Of a stretch of DNA of 64,000 nucleotides, positions 29,121 to 37,486 are shown in pieces. Positions within the stretch are counted from its first letter, which is position 1; each line of letters opens with the position of its first letter. This DNA comes from Pseudomonas guariconensis (GTDB lineage Bacteria > Pseudomonadota > Gammaproteobacteria > Pseudomonadales > Pseudomonadaceae), in NCBI RefSeq assembly GCF_900102675.1, contig NZ_FMYX01000004.1:248001-312000 (forward strand). The letters are read 5' to 3'. Under the pieces are notes generated by a model that saw nothing but the letters and a program-made list of their open reading frames with translations, ran no database searches and had not been told where the DNA came from. A program made the translations under genes and the position numbers.

Positions 29121-30452
29121 ATGACTCTGCGTAAGATCGCAGGGCTAGGAGCCCTATTGTCCCTCGTAATGCCCGGCCTGGCCTTGGCAGAGGAAGCTGC
29201 CCCGGCGTTGAATTCCGGCGATACCGCCTGGATGCTCACTGCCACGGCGCTGGTGCTGTTCATGACCATTCCGGGTCTGGCCTTGTTCTATGGCGGCATG
29301 GTCCGCTCCAAGAACGTGCTGTCGGTGATGATGCAATGCTTCGCCATTACCGGCCTGATGAGCATTCTGTGGGTGGTCTACGGCTACAGCCTGGCATTCG
29401 ATACCACCGGTATGGAAAAGGGCGTGGTCAATCTCTATTCCTTCGTCGGCGGCTTCTCGAAGGCGTTTCTGAGCGGCGTCACGCCTCAGAACCTGACCTC
29501 GGCCACCGCGCTGTTCCCCGAGGCAGTCTTCATCACGTTCCAGATGACTTTCGCCATCATCACCCCGGCGCTGATCGTCGGCGCCTTCGCCGAACGCATG
29601 AAGTTCTCGGCCATGCTGGTGTTCATGGGCGTCTGGTTCACCCTGGTCTATGCGCCGATCGCGCACATGGTCTGGAGCGGTGATGGCGCGCTGATGTGGG
29701 ATTGGGGCGTACTCGACTTCGCCGGTGGCACCGTGGTGCACATCAATGCCGGTATCGCCGGCCTGGTCTGCTGCCTGGTGTTGGGCAAGCGCAAAGGCTA
29801 CCCGACCACCCCGATGGCCCCGCACAACCTGGGCTATACGCTGATGGGCGCGGCCATGCTGTGGATCGGCTGGTTCGGTTTCAACGCAGGTTCCGCCGCC
29901 GCGGCCAACGGCACCGCCGGCATGGCGATGCTGGTCACCCAGATCGCCACCGCCGCCGCAGCGCTGGGCTGGATGTTTGCCGAGTGGATCGGCCACGGCA
30001 AACCCAGCGCCTTGGGCATCGCCTCCGGTGTGGTCGCAGGCCTTGTGGCCATCACCCCGGCGGCAGGCACCGTGGGGCCGATGGGCGCGCTGATCATCGG
30101 CCTGGCTTCAGGCGTGATCTGCTACTTCTGCGCCACCAGCCTCAAGCGCAAGCTGGGCTATGACGACTCCCTGGACGCCTTCGGTGTGCACGGCATCGGC
30201 GGTATCGTCGGCGCCATTCTCACCGGTGTGTTCGCGGCGCCTGCCCTGGGCGGCTTCGGCGCGGTCACCGACATCGCCGCGCAGGTCTGGGTGCAGACCA
30301 AGGGCGTGCTGTTCACCGTGGTCTACACCGCCATCGTCACCTACGTGATCCTCAAGGTGCTGGACGTGTTGATGGGGCTGCGGGTCAACGAAGAAGAAGA
30401 GTCGGTCGGCCTCGATCTGGCTCAACACAACGAGCGCGGCTATAACCTGTAA
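29121..30452 (+). CDS. amtB: Ammonium transporter AmtB
   Basis: A 443-residue Amt channel: cleavable signal peptide (residues 1-23, ending LALAEEA), then 11 helices. The pore histidines are in the family segments GGTVVHINAG (first His) and DAFGVHGIGG (second His), and the outer gate region LFYGGMVR is intact. It moves ammonium/ammonia inward and is gated by GlnK. The ribosome site is AGGAG, nine bases before the ATG. It is the second gene of the glnK operon and ends in a strong terminator. The C-terminal tail with EEEESVGLDLAQHNERGYNL is the GlnK-interacting region. Confidence 0.96.
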   Translation: MTLRKIAGLGALLSLVMPGLALAEEAAPALNSGDTAWMLTATALVLFMTIPGLALFYGGMVRSKNVLSVMMQCFAITGLMSILWVVYGYSLAFDTTGMEKGVVNLYSFVGGFSKAFLSGVTPQNLTSATALFPEAVFITFQMTFAIITPALIVGAFAERMKFSAMLVFMGVWFTLVYAPIAHMVWSGDGALMWDWGVLDFAGGTVVHINAGIAGLVCCLVLGKRKGYPTTPMAPHNLGYTLMGAAMLWIGWFGFNAGSAAAANGTAGMAMLVTQIATAAAALGWMFAEWIGHGKPSALGIASGVVAGLVAITPAAGTVGPMGALIIGLASGVICYFCATSLKRKLGYDDSLDAFGVHGIGGIVGAILTGVFAAPALGGFGAVTDIAAQVWVQTKGVLFTVVYTAIVTYVILKVLDVLMGLRVNEEEESVGLDLAQHNERGYNL

Positions 30453-30473
30453 CCGCGACGCGCTGGAAAACTT

Positions 30474-30497
30474 GCCCGGTTCGCCGGGCATTTTTTT
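30474..30497 (+). terminator. Rho-independent terminator after amtB
   Basis: GCCCGG-TTCG-CCGGGC is a perfect stem with a TTCG tetraloop, followed by A and seven T. It ends the glnK-amtB transcript. Confidence 0.93.
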
Positions 30498-30592
30498 GCC
30501 TGGAATTCGCTGTTTAGCGAAGAGCAAACGGTTTACCCGGCACGTTCGTGACACAGGCCTAAAACTTACAACGCGCTGGGCGTTCAGGGAGC

Positions 30593-30620
30593 TTTGCTTT
30601 TTCAACGAGCGCGCTAGAAT
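30593..30620 (+). promoter_or_regulatory. Candidate sigma70 promoter for the sutA leader
   Basis: TTTGCT and TAGAAT are 16 bases apart (30593-30598, 30615-30620). The 412 bases between the amtB terminator and sutA contain no recognisable long gene; from this promoter they would give a leader of about 280 bases. AAGGGTG (about 30629) can pair with CACCCTT (about 30662), and a 32-codon ORF (30640-30738) starts after AAGGG. Confidence 0.4.
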
Positions 30621-30909
30621 GCGCGCCGAAGGGTGTTCGATGAGCTGTCCACACACTTCTCCACCCTTTGCTAGGCTTGCCAGTAGCGCATGGCCAGCAG
30701 GTGCTGCCGGCGCTTTTTTCCGGCCGATGGCTCGATGATTTTTCAGGTTCTGCCAGGAGCAGAGCCTGTTGGGCGACAGTCTCCACATCAGGAGAGAGAC
30801 GTCCGGGCAGTGGCCAACCCACGGCCAGTTGAATTTTCACTGGTGGCTGCCGGTCTACGGCTCCACTGGTCTATAACTAACCTGCTTTTCGCAAGTCATG
30901 AGGTAGAAC

Positions 30910-31236
30910 ATGAGCGACGACGATCTGGAAAATGACGACCTCGAAGTAGGCGATGAAGACGAGGCCGATGAGGGCCTTGAAGCTGCGGCCGACGACGGCG
31001 CGGAAGACGCTGGCGAAGACGACAGCCCCGCACCGGTAGCCAAGGGTAAATCCAAGGCGGCGGTCTCGGTGGACGAGATGCCAAGCATGGAAGCCAAGCA
31101 GAAGGAGCGCGATGCGCTGGCCAAGGCCATGGAAGAGTTCCTTGCGCGTGGTGGCAAGGTTCAGGAGGTCGAAGCCAACGTGGTCGCCGATCCACCCAAA
31201 AAGCCGGACAACAAGTACGGCAGCCGCCCTATCTGA
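30910..31236 (+). CDS. sutA: Transcriptional regulator SutA
   Basis: A 108-residue protein with a strongly acidic, probably disordered N-terminal half (SDDDLENDDLEVGDEDE..., residues 2-40), a short helix around residues 58-80 (KQKERDALAKAMEEFLARGG) and a tail ending KYGSRPI. This is the pattern of SutA, a small RNA-polymerase-binding protein of pseudomonads that favours rRNA and maintenance genes in slow growth and affects sigma S-dependent initiation. The position beside amtB also agrees with P. aeruginosa. Ribosome site GAGGTAG is close to the ATG. It is followed by a strong terminator, so it is monocistronic. Confidence 0.88.
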   Translation: MSDDDLENDDLEVGDEDEADEGLEAAADDGAEDAGEDDSPAPVAKGKSKAAVSVDEMPSMEAKQKERDALAKAMEEFLARGGKVQEVEANVVADPPKKPDNKYGSRPI

Positions 31237-31248
31237 GTGGCTGAACGC

Positions 31249-31279
31249 AAAAAAGCCCGCCGTCGCTGCGGGCTTTTTT
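31249..31279 (+). terminator. Rho-independent terminator after sutA
   Basis: GCCCGC pairs with GCGGGC around a seven-base loop, flanked by an A-run before and six T after. It could work on both strands, serving also the convergent HAD gene. Confidence 0.9.
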
Positions 31280-31321
31280 GTGGGCGCGGGTTTTGTCGGG
31301 CTGTGCGGTAAACCGCCCCTT

Positions 31322-32017
31322 TCAGCGCCAGCGCGACAGAACGTCCGGCAACTGCGACAGCCGCTGGATTTCTGCATCCGGTGCCCGTTCGCCCACCCAC
31401 GCCTTGCCTTGGGGATTGAACCACACCGCCCGCAGCCCGGCGCGCTGGGCGCCCGCGACATCGTCAGCGGGATGGTCGCCAATGTGCACTGCAGCACCGG
31501 CCTGGACCTCGCCCCGACGCAGGGCTTCCATGAACGGTGCCGGGTCCGGCTTGCCGATGCCCAGGTCCTCGGCGCACAAGGCAAACCTGAAGTAGTCCGC
31601 CAGCCCCAGACGACGCACGTCGGCGTTGCCGTTGGTGACCACGCCGAGCATGTACTGGTGGCGCAGGATTTCCAGCACAGGTTGCACTTCGGGGAACACC
31701 TCCACCTGATGGCGTGCGTGCAGGAACACCTCGAAGCCTTCGTTGGCCAGCTCCAAGGCTTGTTTCTCGCTATAGCCGACCTCTTCCAGCGCATGGAACA
31801 GCACACGGCGGCGCAGGGCGCTGATGCGGTGCTTGAGACCGGGTTCGGCCTGCACCAGGCGCTCGCGGATGGCGAACAGGTGCTCGACCGGCACGCCGCC
31901 CAGGATCGGGGCATTGGCCGCGAGCCAGTCGCGCAGGACGATTTCGGCGCTGGCGATTACCGGTGCGGTGTCCCACAGGGTGTCATCCAGGTCGAAGGTA
32001 ATCAGCTTGATGCTCAT
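31322..32017 (-). CDS. HAD-superfamily phosphatase (YigB-like)
   Basis: A 231-residue HAD hydrolase. The nucleophile and acid are D9 and D11 in [11 protein letters not shown]; motif II is VVTNGN, motif III K in GIGKPDP, and motif IV GDHPADD. The helical cap lies at about residues 18-90. Length and cap match E. coli YigB, which dephosphorylates FMN and the riboflavin intermediate 5-amino-6-ribitylamino-uracil phosphate; YigB is also beside xerC in E. coli. The start overlaps the xerC stop by four bases (ATGA), which fixes the start and implies translational coupling. It is the last gene of the lptM-lysA-dapF operon. Confidence 0.88.
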   Translation of the reverse strand: MSIKLITFDLDDTLWDTAPVIASAEIVLRDWLAANAPILGGVPVEHLFAIRERLVQAEPGLKHRISALRRRVLFHALEEVGYSEKQALELANEGFEVFLHARHQVEVFPEVQPVLEILRHQYMLGVVTNGNADVRRLGLADYFRFALCAEDLGIGKPDPAPFMEALRRGEVQAGAAVHIGDHPADDVAGAQRAGLRAVWFNPQGKAWVGERAPDAEIQRLSQLPDVLSRWR

Positions 32018-32913
32018 GAGTCTGTGCCTTTGCTGCGTTTGGCCCGAGGATGGGCGCTGTCGTACACCGCGGCCAGGTGCTGGAAGTCCAGGTGGGTGTA
32101 GATCTGCGTGGTGCCGATGTCGGCGTGGCCAAGCATTTCCTGCACTGCGCGCAGGTCCTGGGAAGACTCCAGCAGGTGGCTGGCGAAAGAGTGGCGAAGC
32201 ATGTGGGGATGCAGGTGCTGGCCCAGCTCGCGCTCGCCCGCGGCCTTGACCCGCATCTGGATCGCCCGTTGGCCGAGGCGGGTGCCTTGGCGGGTCAGGA
32301 ACACTGCGTTGTCCCGAGGTGCGCTGATGCCGCGCAGCTTCAGCCACTGCTGCAGGGCCTCGCGGGCCTTGCGTCCGACCGGCAACACACGGGCCTTGTT
32401 GCCCTTGCCTTGTACCTGAACCAGCCCGGCGGTCAGATCCAGCTGGTCCAGGTCAAGGTTGGTCAGCTCAGACAGGCGTAGCCCGGAGGAGTAGAAAAGC
32501 TCGAGAATCGCCTGGTCGCGACGGGCAATGAAGTCATCGTCCACGCCGCCGTCGAGCAGCTGCAAGGCTCGATCGGTGTCCAGGACCTTGGGCAGTCGGC
32601 GCTCGCCCTTGGGCGCGGCCAGGCCATTGGCCGGGTTGTGCTGACACAGATCTTCGCGGTTCAGGTATCGGTACAGCCCGCGCACTGCCGAAAGCAGGCG
32701 TGCCAGGCTTCGAGCGGACTGGCCATGCTGGTGCAGGCGCGCCACCATCTGGCGCAACTGCTGGACCTGCAGGGCATTCCAGTCGGTGATGCCTTGGGCG
32801 GCGCAGAATTCGATGACCTTCTGCAGGTCGCGACGGTAAGCCAGTTGGGTATGTTCGGACATCTGGCGCTCATTGCGCAGATGATCGCAATAAGCCTCCA
32901 ACTGGCGTTCCAT
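32014..32913 (-). CDS. xerC: Tyrosine recombinase XerC
   Basis: A 299-residue site-specific recombinase that acts with XerD at dif to resolve chromosome dimers. The N-terminal SAM-like core-binding domain spans about 1-90 and the catalytic domain 105-290, with all catalytic residues visible: R146, K170, H237, R240, H263 and nucleophile Y272 (TTQIYTH). The ATG overlaps the stop of the DUF484 gene (TGATG), and its own stop overlaps the HAD start. The operon lysA-dapF-DUF484-xerC is the classic gammaproteobacterial housekeeping context, so this is not a phage integrase. Confidence 0.95.
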   Translation of the reverse strand: MERQLEAYCDHLRNERQMSEHTQLAYRRDLQKVIEFCAAQGITDWNALQVQQLRQMVARLHQHGQSARSLARLLSAVRGLYRYLNREDLCQHNPANGLAAPKGERRLPKVLDTDRALQLLDGGVDDDFIARRDQAILELFYSSGLRLSELTNLDLDQLDLTAGLVQVQGKGNKARVLPVGRKAREALQQWLKLRGISAPRDNAVFLTRQGTRLGQRAIQMRVKAAGERELGQHLHPHMLRHSFASHLLESSQDLRAVQEMLGHADIGTTQIYTHLDFQHLAAVYDSAHPRAKRSKGTDS

Positions 32914-33623
32914 CAGCGCACCGGTCGCAGGGTCTGGGTGAAGCGCGGGACGACGCGGCCGAGCACTTCGGCGATATAACTCAGGAACAGGGTGCCGACG
33001 CTGCTCTTGTAGTGCTGCGGGTCGCGGCTGCCGATCGCCAGTACGCCGTGCAGCCCTTGGTAGTCGAGCGCGGCGACCGCGCTGGAGCCGACTTCCTTGC
33101 GCTGCTCCTCGCCGAACAGGAACGCCAGCTCATGCTCGCGCAGGTTGCCGCTGACAGTCTTGCCGCTGCCCAGCAGCGCGCCGATGGCCTGTTGGGCTTC
33201 GCCGTTGCTGGCCCAGCGGCCGACAGGGGCTGCACTTTCGCCGAACAGGATCAGGCTGACGAAAGGCACCTGGAATTCCTGGCGCAGGCTGTCCTCCACG
33301 GCCATGACCACTTCCTCGAGGCTGCCCGCGTCGAGCAGGTCGAGGATCAGGCGACGGGTCTTGTCGAACAGCCGGTCGTTGTCCCGGGCCACATCCATCA
33401 ATTGCGAGAGGCGATGACGCATCTCGATGTTGCGATCGCGCAGCAACTTCAGCTGACGCTCCACCAGCGACACGCTGTCGCCACGCTGGTGGGGGATGCG
33501 CTGCTCTACCAGCAGCTCATCGTGTTCGGCGAAGAAGGTCGGGTGGGCGCGCAGGTAGGCGACCACGGCCTCGGCATCGAGGCTGGGGGCCTGCTCGGGT
33601 ACAACCTGGGGCTGATCGGTCAT
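32913..33623 (-). CDS. DUF484 family protein (GAF-like)
   Basis: A 236-residue protein of the DUF484 family, always found between dapF and xerC in gammaproteobacteria. The N-terminal part ([19 protein letters not shown]) is the family signature, followed by a coiled coil ([19 protein letters not shown]) and a GAF-like fold from about residue 105 ([10 protein letters not shown]). Its biochemical role is unknown. The start at 33623 (MTDQPQVV) is chosen over the ATG at 33659, which would run into the dapF coding end. It overlaps the xerC start. Confidence 0.88.
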   Translation of the reverse strand: MTDQPQVVPEQAPSLDAEAVVAYLRAHPTFFAEHDELLVEQRIPHQRGDSVSLVERQLKLLRDRNIEMRHRLSQLMDVARDNDRLFDKTRRLILDLLDAGSLEEVVMAVEDSLRQEFQVPFVSLILFGESAAPVGRWASNGEAQQAIGALLGSGKTVSGNLREHELAFLFGEEQRKEVGSSAVAALDYQGLHGVLAIGSRDPQHYKSSVGTLFLSYIAEVLGRVVPRFTQTLRPVR

Positions 33624-33636
33624 GGCGGTTACTCGA

Positions 33637-34467
33637 TTAGAGACGAACCTGTCCTTCATACACGCGTACGGCTGGGCCAGTCATCAGTACGGACTTGCCG
33701 GGGCCGGCCCACTCGATGTTCAGGCGGCCGCCCGGCAGGTCGATGCTCACCGGCGAATCCATCCAGCCTTGGCTGATGGCGGCTACCGCGGCCGCACAGG
33801 CCCCGGTACCGCACGCCTGGGTTTCGCCGGCGCCACGCTCCCAGACCCGCAGGTTGGCGTGGTGGCGGTCGACGACCTGGATGAAGCCGGCATTGACCCG
33901 CTGCGGGAAGCGCGGATGGTGTTCGATTTTCGGGCCCAGCTCATGCACCGGGGCCGTTCTCACGTCGTCGACACGCAGCACTGAGTGGGGATTGCCCATG
34001 GACACGGCGGCGATCGAATGGACCTGGCCGTCGACTTCCAGTGGATAGCTCAGGGCCTGTTCATCGGCGATGAAGGGTATCTCGGCCGGGGCGAAGCGCG
34101 GCGGGCCCATGTCGACACACACCTGGCCGTCGTTGCGCACGTCCAGCTCGATGATGCCGCCTTTGGTTTCCACGCGGATGCGCTTCTTGGCGGTCAAGCG
34201 CTTGTCCAGCACGAAGCGGGCGAAACAGCGCGCACCGTTGCCGCACTGCTCGACCTCGGAACCGTCGGCATTGAAGATCCGATAGCGGAAGTCCACGTCC
34301 GGGTTGTTCGGCGCCTCGACGATCAGCAGCTGGTCGAAGCCGACGCCGGTGTTGCGGTCACCCCACTGCTTGGCATGCTTGGGCTGGATGTGCGCGTGCT
34401 GGCTGACCAGGTCCAGGACCATGAAGTCGTTGCCCAGCCCGTGCATCTTGGTGAAACGCAGCAGCAT
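33637..34467 (-). CDS. dapF: Diaminopimelate epimerase
   Basis: A 276-residue PLP-independent epimerase that turns LL- into meso-diaminopimelate for lysine and peptidoglycan. The two catalytic cysteines are C75 (EQCGNGARC) and C219 (TQACGTGA). KMHGLGNDF at the N-terminus and the SMGNPH motif are as expected, and the length is the family norm. It follows lysA with a four-base gap, the two enzymes working consecutively. The start at 34467 ([10 protein letters not shown]) is fixed by family alignment. Confidence 0.96.
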   Translation of the reverse strand: MLLRFTKMHGLGNDFMVLDLVSQHAHIQPKHAKQWGDRNTGVGFDQLLIVEAPNNPDVDFRYRIFNADGSEVEQCGNGARCFARFVLDKRLTAKKRIRVETKGGIIELDVRNDGQVCVDMGPPRFAPAEIPFIADEQALSYPLEVDGQVHSIAAVSMGNPHSVLRVDDVRTAPVHELGPKIEHHPRFPQRVNAGFIQVVDRHHANLRVWERGAGETQACGTGACAAAVAAISQGWMDSPVSIDLPGGRLNIEWAGPGKSVLMTGPAVRVYEGQVRL

Positions 34468-34471
34468 GGTT

Positions 34472-35719
34472 TCACTCCGGCAGCAGGCTTTCGCCGGCGA
34501 ACAGTTCGGCAATGGTTTCCCGGCGACGGACTTCGAAAGCCTCGTTGCCATCGACCAGCACTTCGGCGCAGCGGCCACGGGTGTTGTAGTTCGAGCTCAT
34601 GACAAAACCATAGGCGCCGGCGGACTGAACGGCCAGCAGATCGCCTTCGGCCAGGTTCAGTACGCGGTCCTTGGCCAGGAAGTCGCCGGTTTCGCAGATC
34701 GGACCGACCAGGTCATAGGTGCGGCCTTCGCCGGCACGCGGCTTGACCGCGCTGACGCCCATCCAGGCCTGGTACAGGGCCGGGCGGATCAGGTCGTTCA
34801 TCGCTCCATCGATGATGGCGAAGTCCTTGTGTTCGGTGTGCTTGAGGTACTCGACGCGGGTCAGCAGGACACCGGCATTGGCGACGATGTAACGGCCCGG
34901 CTCGAACACCAGGGCCAGGTCACGTTCGCCGACGCGCTCGCGGATGGCCTGGATGTAGTCCGATACCAGCGGTGGCTCTTCGTCGCGGTAGCGAACGCCG
35001 ACACCACCGCCCAGGTCCAGGTGACGCAGGTGGATACCGCACTCGGCCAGGCGGTCGACCAACACCAGCAGGCGGTCCAGGGCATCGAGGAAGGGCTCGA
35101 CGGTGGTCAGCTGCGAGCCGATGTGGCAGTCCACGCCCACCACTTCCAGGTTGGGCAGTTGCGCGGCGCGCACGTAAATGGCTTCGGCGTCGGCGATGGC
35201 GATGCCGAACTTGTTTTCCTTGAGACCTGTGGAGATGTACGGGTGGGTGCCGGCATCGACATCCGGGTTCACGCGTAGCGAGACCGGGGCGACCTTGCCC
35301 ATCTCGGCCGCCACCACTTGCAGGCGCTCGAGCTCTTCGGTGGATTCGACGTTGAAGCAGTGCACGCCGACTTCCAGCGCGCGACGCATGTCGTCACGGG
35401 TTTTGCCGACACCGGAGAACACCACCCGATCGGCGCGTCCGCCAGCGGCTAGCACACGCTCCAATTCACCGCCGGAAACGATGTCGAAGCCTGCACCCAG
35501 GCGCGCCAGGACGTTCAGCACGCCCAGGTTGGAGTTGGCCTTGACCGCGAAGCAGACCAAGTGCTCGGTGCCTTGCAGGGCATCGGTGTAGCTGCGGTAC
35601 TGGGCCTCGATGTGGGCGCGCGAGTACACGTAGGTCGGGGTGCCGAAACGTTCGGCGATGGCCGACAGGGCCACGCCTTCCGCGAACAGCTCGCCGTCGC
35701 GGTAGTTGAAAGCGTCCAT
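34472..35719 (-). CDS. lysA: Diaminopimelate decarboxylase
   Basis: A 415-residue fold-type III PLP enzyme, the last step of lysine biosynthesis. The Schiff-base lysine is K60 (CFAVKANSN). Also visible are the glycine-rich phosphate loop ([11 protein letters not shown]), [11 protein letters not shown], and the active-site [10 protein letters not shown], in which the Cys acts across the dimer. It is nine bases after the lptM lipoprotein gene. No LysR gene lies next to it; regulation is not evident from the sequence. The operon contrasts with the lysine-degrading ama genes 20 kb away. Confidence 0.96.
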   Translation of the reverse strand: MDAFNYRDGELFAEGVALSAIAERFGTPTYVYSRAHIEAQYRSYTDALQGTEHLVCFAVKANSNLGVLNVLARLGAGFDIVSGGELERVLAAGGRADRVVFSGVGKTRDDMRRALEVGVHCFNVESTEELERLQVVAAEMGKVAPVSLRVNPDVDAGTHPYISTGLKENKFGIAIADAEAIYVRAAQLPNLEVVGVDCHIGSQLTTVEPFLDALDRLLVLVDRLAECGIHLRHLDLGGGVGVRYRDEEPPLVSDYIQAIRERVGERDLALVFEPGRYIVANAGVLLTRVEYLKHTEHKDFAIIDGAMNDLIRPALYQAWMGVSAVKPRAGEGRTYDLVGPICETGDFLAKDRVLNLAEGDLLAVQSAGAYGFVMSSNYNTRGRCAEVLVDGNEAFEVRRRETIAELFAGESLLPE

Positions 35720-35728
35720 TGGATTTCC

Positions 35729-35947
35729 TTAGTACTGCGCGGGCTGCGACTCTGGCTGGGCGGGTTCGGCAGGCTCGAGCGTCTCGGCCGGTTGGGCCGG
35801 CTGGACCGCTTGATGCTGGTGCGATTTACGGGCGTCCTTGCCGTCCTTGCCGTCTTCCGGCAGGTACAGAGGGCCTTTCTGACCGCAGGCCGAAACGAGG
35901 CAGGCAACCGCGACCAGCGCCGCGAGGGAGGAAATCAGGCGCTTCAT
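35729..35947 (-). CDS. lptM: LPS translocon maturation lipoprotein LptM (YifL/LppL)
   Basis: A 72-residue outer-membrane lipoprotein: signal peptide [20 protein letters not shown], lipobox LVSAC with the lipidated Cys at 21, then the invariant [12 protein letters not shown]. The rest is a Pro/Gln/Glu-rich disordered tail. LptM helps the LptD-LptE translocon to form its correct disulphides. In pseudomonads the gene, also called lppL, heads the lysA-dapF-xerC operon. The start at 35947 leaves a normal signal; a longer frame has none. The region 35948-36224 upstream holds its promoter and the AAGCTT repeats. Confidence 0.9.
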   Translation of the reverse strand: MKRLISSLAALVAVACLVSACGQKGPLYLPEDGKDGKDARKSHQHQAVQPAQPAETLEPAEPAQPESQPAQY

Positions 35948-36098
35948 TGGCGAATCCTTTGAAATATGCAGTATTGCGCCCGAGTATACCGAGCGCCTGC
36001 CGGATTGCCTATGCAAGGACCGGTCCGCCTGGCGGCCCGATCAAGCTTCACTGACAAGGACGTACGGTTCGACGCAGGCTCAGCTTTTTTTCCGCCGC

Positions 36099-36148
36099 TT
36101 GCAGCTTCCCGCTCGAAGCTTGAAGCTTATAGCGCGAAGCTTATAGCT
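36099..36148. repeat. AAGCTT-rich short direct repeats
   Basis: GAAGCTTATAGC occurs twice with a 14-base period (36122-36133, 36136-36147), preceded by GAAGCTT and GCAGCTTCC variants. It lies between the divergent lptM and cyaY genes. The remaining part of this 277-base spacer shows nothing else recognisable. Confidence 0.6.
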
Positions 36149-36224
36149 TGATGCTTTGCATTCCCGGCAAGTCGCCCGTATCTTGCCCGGCTTGCCGTAA
36201 GCAGCCAATTTCGAGGTACCTGCA

Positions 36225-36557
36225 ATGAGTTTGAGCGAAGCGCGTTTCCACGATCTGGTCGACGCGACCCAACAGGCCCTGGAAGACCTGTTCGATGAGA
36301 GCGGCTTGGACGTGGACATGGAGAACTCCGCCGGGGTGCTCACCATCAAGTTCGACAGCGGCAGCCAGCTGATCTTCAGCCGCCAGGAGCCGCTGCGCCA
36401 GCTTTGGCTGGCCGACCGTTCCGGGGGATTCCACTTCGACTACGACGAAGAGAGCGGCAAGTGGGTCTGCGAGAAGAGCGAAGAGCTGCTGGGCGAGATG
36501 CTCGAGCGTATCGTCTGGGAGCGAGCCGGCGAGAAGCTGGACTTCGACGAGATCTGA
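36225..36557 (+). CDS. cyaY: Frataxin-like iron-binding protein CyaY
   Basis: A 110-residue frataxin homologue. The first helix is rich in acidic residues (SEARFHDLVDATQQALEDLFDESGLDVDMEN region, which forms the iron-binding ridge), followed by the beta sheet with SGSQLIFSRQEPLRQLWLA and the conserved GGFHFDYD and W. CyaY modulates IscS-IscU iron-sulphur cluster assembly. It abuts the DUF1289 gene (TGA directly followed by ATG), implying coupled translation. It is divergent from lptM as in many gammaproteobacteria. Confidence 0.94.
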   Translation: MSLSEARFHDLVDATQQALEDLFDESGLDVDMENSAGVLTIKFDSGSQLIFSRQEPLRQLWLADRSGGFHFDYDEESGKWVCEKSEELLGEMLERIVWERAGEKLDFDEI

Positions 36558-36779
36558 ATGAGCGACCAGCCTCGGCCACCCAAGCCGCTTTACAGTAACG
36601 TCAGCCCGGCGGTGCCGTCGCCTTGCATCAGCGTGTGTCGGCTCGACGAGCGCCGGGTCTGTACCGGGTGTTTCCGTCATGTCGAGCACATCCGCGAATG
36701 GCGTTCGGCCGACGACGAACGGCGCCGGCAGATCTGCCGTGAAGCCCAGGCCCTGCGAGGGCAGCACATCGGCCATTGA
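36558..36779 (+). CDS. DUF1289 domain protein
   Basis: A 73-residue protein with the DUF1289 fingerprint: SPCISVCRLDERRVCTGCFR, where four cysteines (C-x3-C-x8-C-x2-C) suit metal or Fe-S binding, then the EIREW-like HIREW. The function is unknown. Its start codon immediately follows the cyaY stop, so a link with iron-sulphur handling is attractive but unproven. A terminator lies about 70 bases after it. Confidence 0.87.
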   Translation: MSDQPRPPKPLYSNVSPAVPSPCISVCRLDERRVCTGCFRHVEHIREWRSADDERRRQICREAQALRGQHIGH

Positions 36780-36850
36780 CGGTCCGGGCTTGAGTATTTG
36801 TCCGGCTGTGGTAGTGTCGGGCTTGCGTCGATGACGTCAAAAGCATTCAC

Positions 36851-36880
36851 AAACCCCGCCCTTGGGCGGGGTTTTGCTTT
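36851..36880 (+). terminator. Rho-independent terminator after the cyaY-DUF1289 pair
   Basis: AAACCCCGCCC pairs with GGGCGGGGTTT around a two- to four-base TT loop, followed by TGCTTT. It lies only 33 bases before rnk. Confidence 0.85.
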
Positions 36881-36912
36881 ATCTGCCTGTTAAAAAGGAG
36901 TCTGACTGGATC

Positions 36913-37323
36913 ATGAGCACCAAGCCTTCCCTCATCCTCACCCGATTGGACGTACAGCGTCTCGAGCGCCTGATCGACAGCCTCGACGAAAGTACGCCGG
37001 GTGTGCTCGCCCTTCAGGACGAGCTGGACCGCGCCGATCAGGTGGTCGGTCACGAGGACGTCCCGGCCGGTGTGGTGACCATGAACTCGCGTGTGCACTG
37101 CCGCGAGGAAGCCAGTGGCAAGGATTATCACCTGACCCTGGTCTACCCGAAGGATGCCGGCCCCGAAGGCAACGTCTCGATCCTGGCGCCGATCGGTTGT
37201 GCGTTGCTGGGGCTGTCGGTCGGGGACCAGATCGACTGGCCAGCCCCGGGCGGCAAGACGCTCAAGCTCAAGCTGCTGGCCGTTGAGTACCAGCCGGAAG
37301 CTGCGGGGGACTACGACCTCTGA
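36913..37323 (+). CDS. rnk: Nucleoside diphosphate kinase regulator Rnk
   Basis: A 136-residue protein identical in length to E. coli Rnk: a short N-terminal coiled-coil (LILTRLDVQRLERLIDSL) and a GreA/GreB-type C-terminal domain (about residues 50-136) with the YHLTLVYP and ILAPIGCALLGLSVGD strands. Rnk binds RNA polymerase but, unlike Gre factors, lacks the long acidic coiled-coil tip. In P. aeruginosa it affects Ndk levels and alginate. AAGGAG is at 36895-36900, a rather long 12 bases before the ATG. It is convergent with cyaA. Confidence 0.92.
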   Translation: MSTKPSLILTRLDVQRLERLIDSLDESTPGVLALQDELDRADQVVGHEDVPAGVVTMNSRVHCREEASGKDYHLTLVYPKDAGPEGNVSILAPIGCALLGLSVGDQIDWPAPGGKTLKLKLLAVEYQPEAAGDYDL

Positions 37324-37368
37324 GACACACAGATGGGCTCACCGTCTTGCATTGTCTGATCGGGTACT

Positions 37369-37432
37369 TTCGCAGGTAGACCCGCTCTCGCAAGGATCTA
37401 CGTCGGCCCTGTGGGAGCGGGGTCCACCCGCG
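37369..37432. repeat. Inverted REP pair between rnk and cyaA
   Basis: TTCGCAGGTAGACCCGCTC and the inverse arm GAGCGGGGTCCACCCGCGA face each other in the convergent space. Confidence 0.72.
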
Positions 37433-37486
37433 ATACTACGCAAGTGCCACCGCCAGGCTCTCGGCCCGGTCCGCGCCCTGGAGGCA

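Noticed and set aside
32014..32913. Tyrosine recombinase as a sign of a mobile element
   Set aside because: It is XerC: it lies in the lysA-dapF-DUF484 operon with overlapping starts and stops and has no att repeats nearby.
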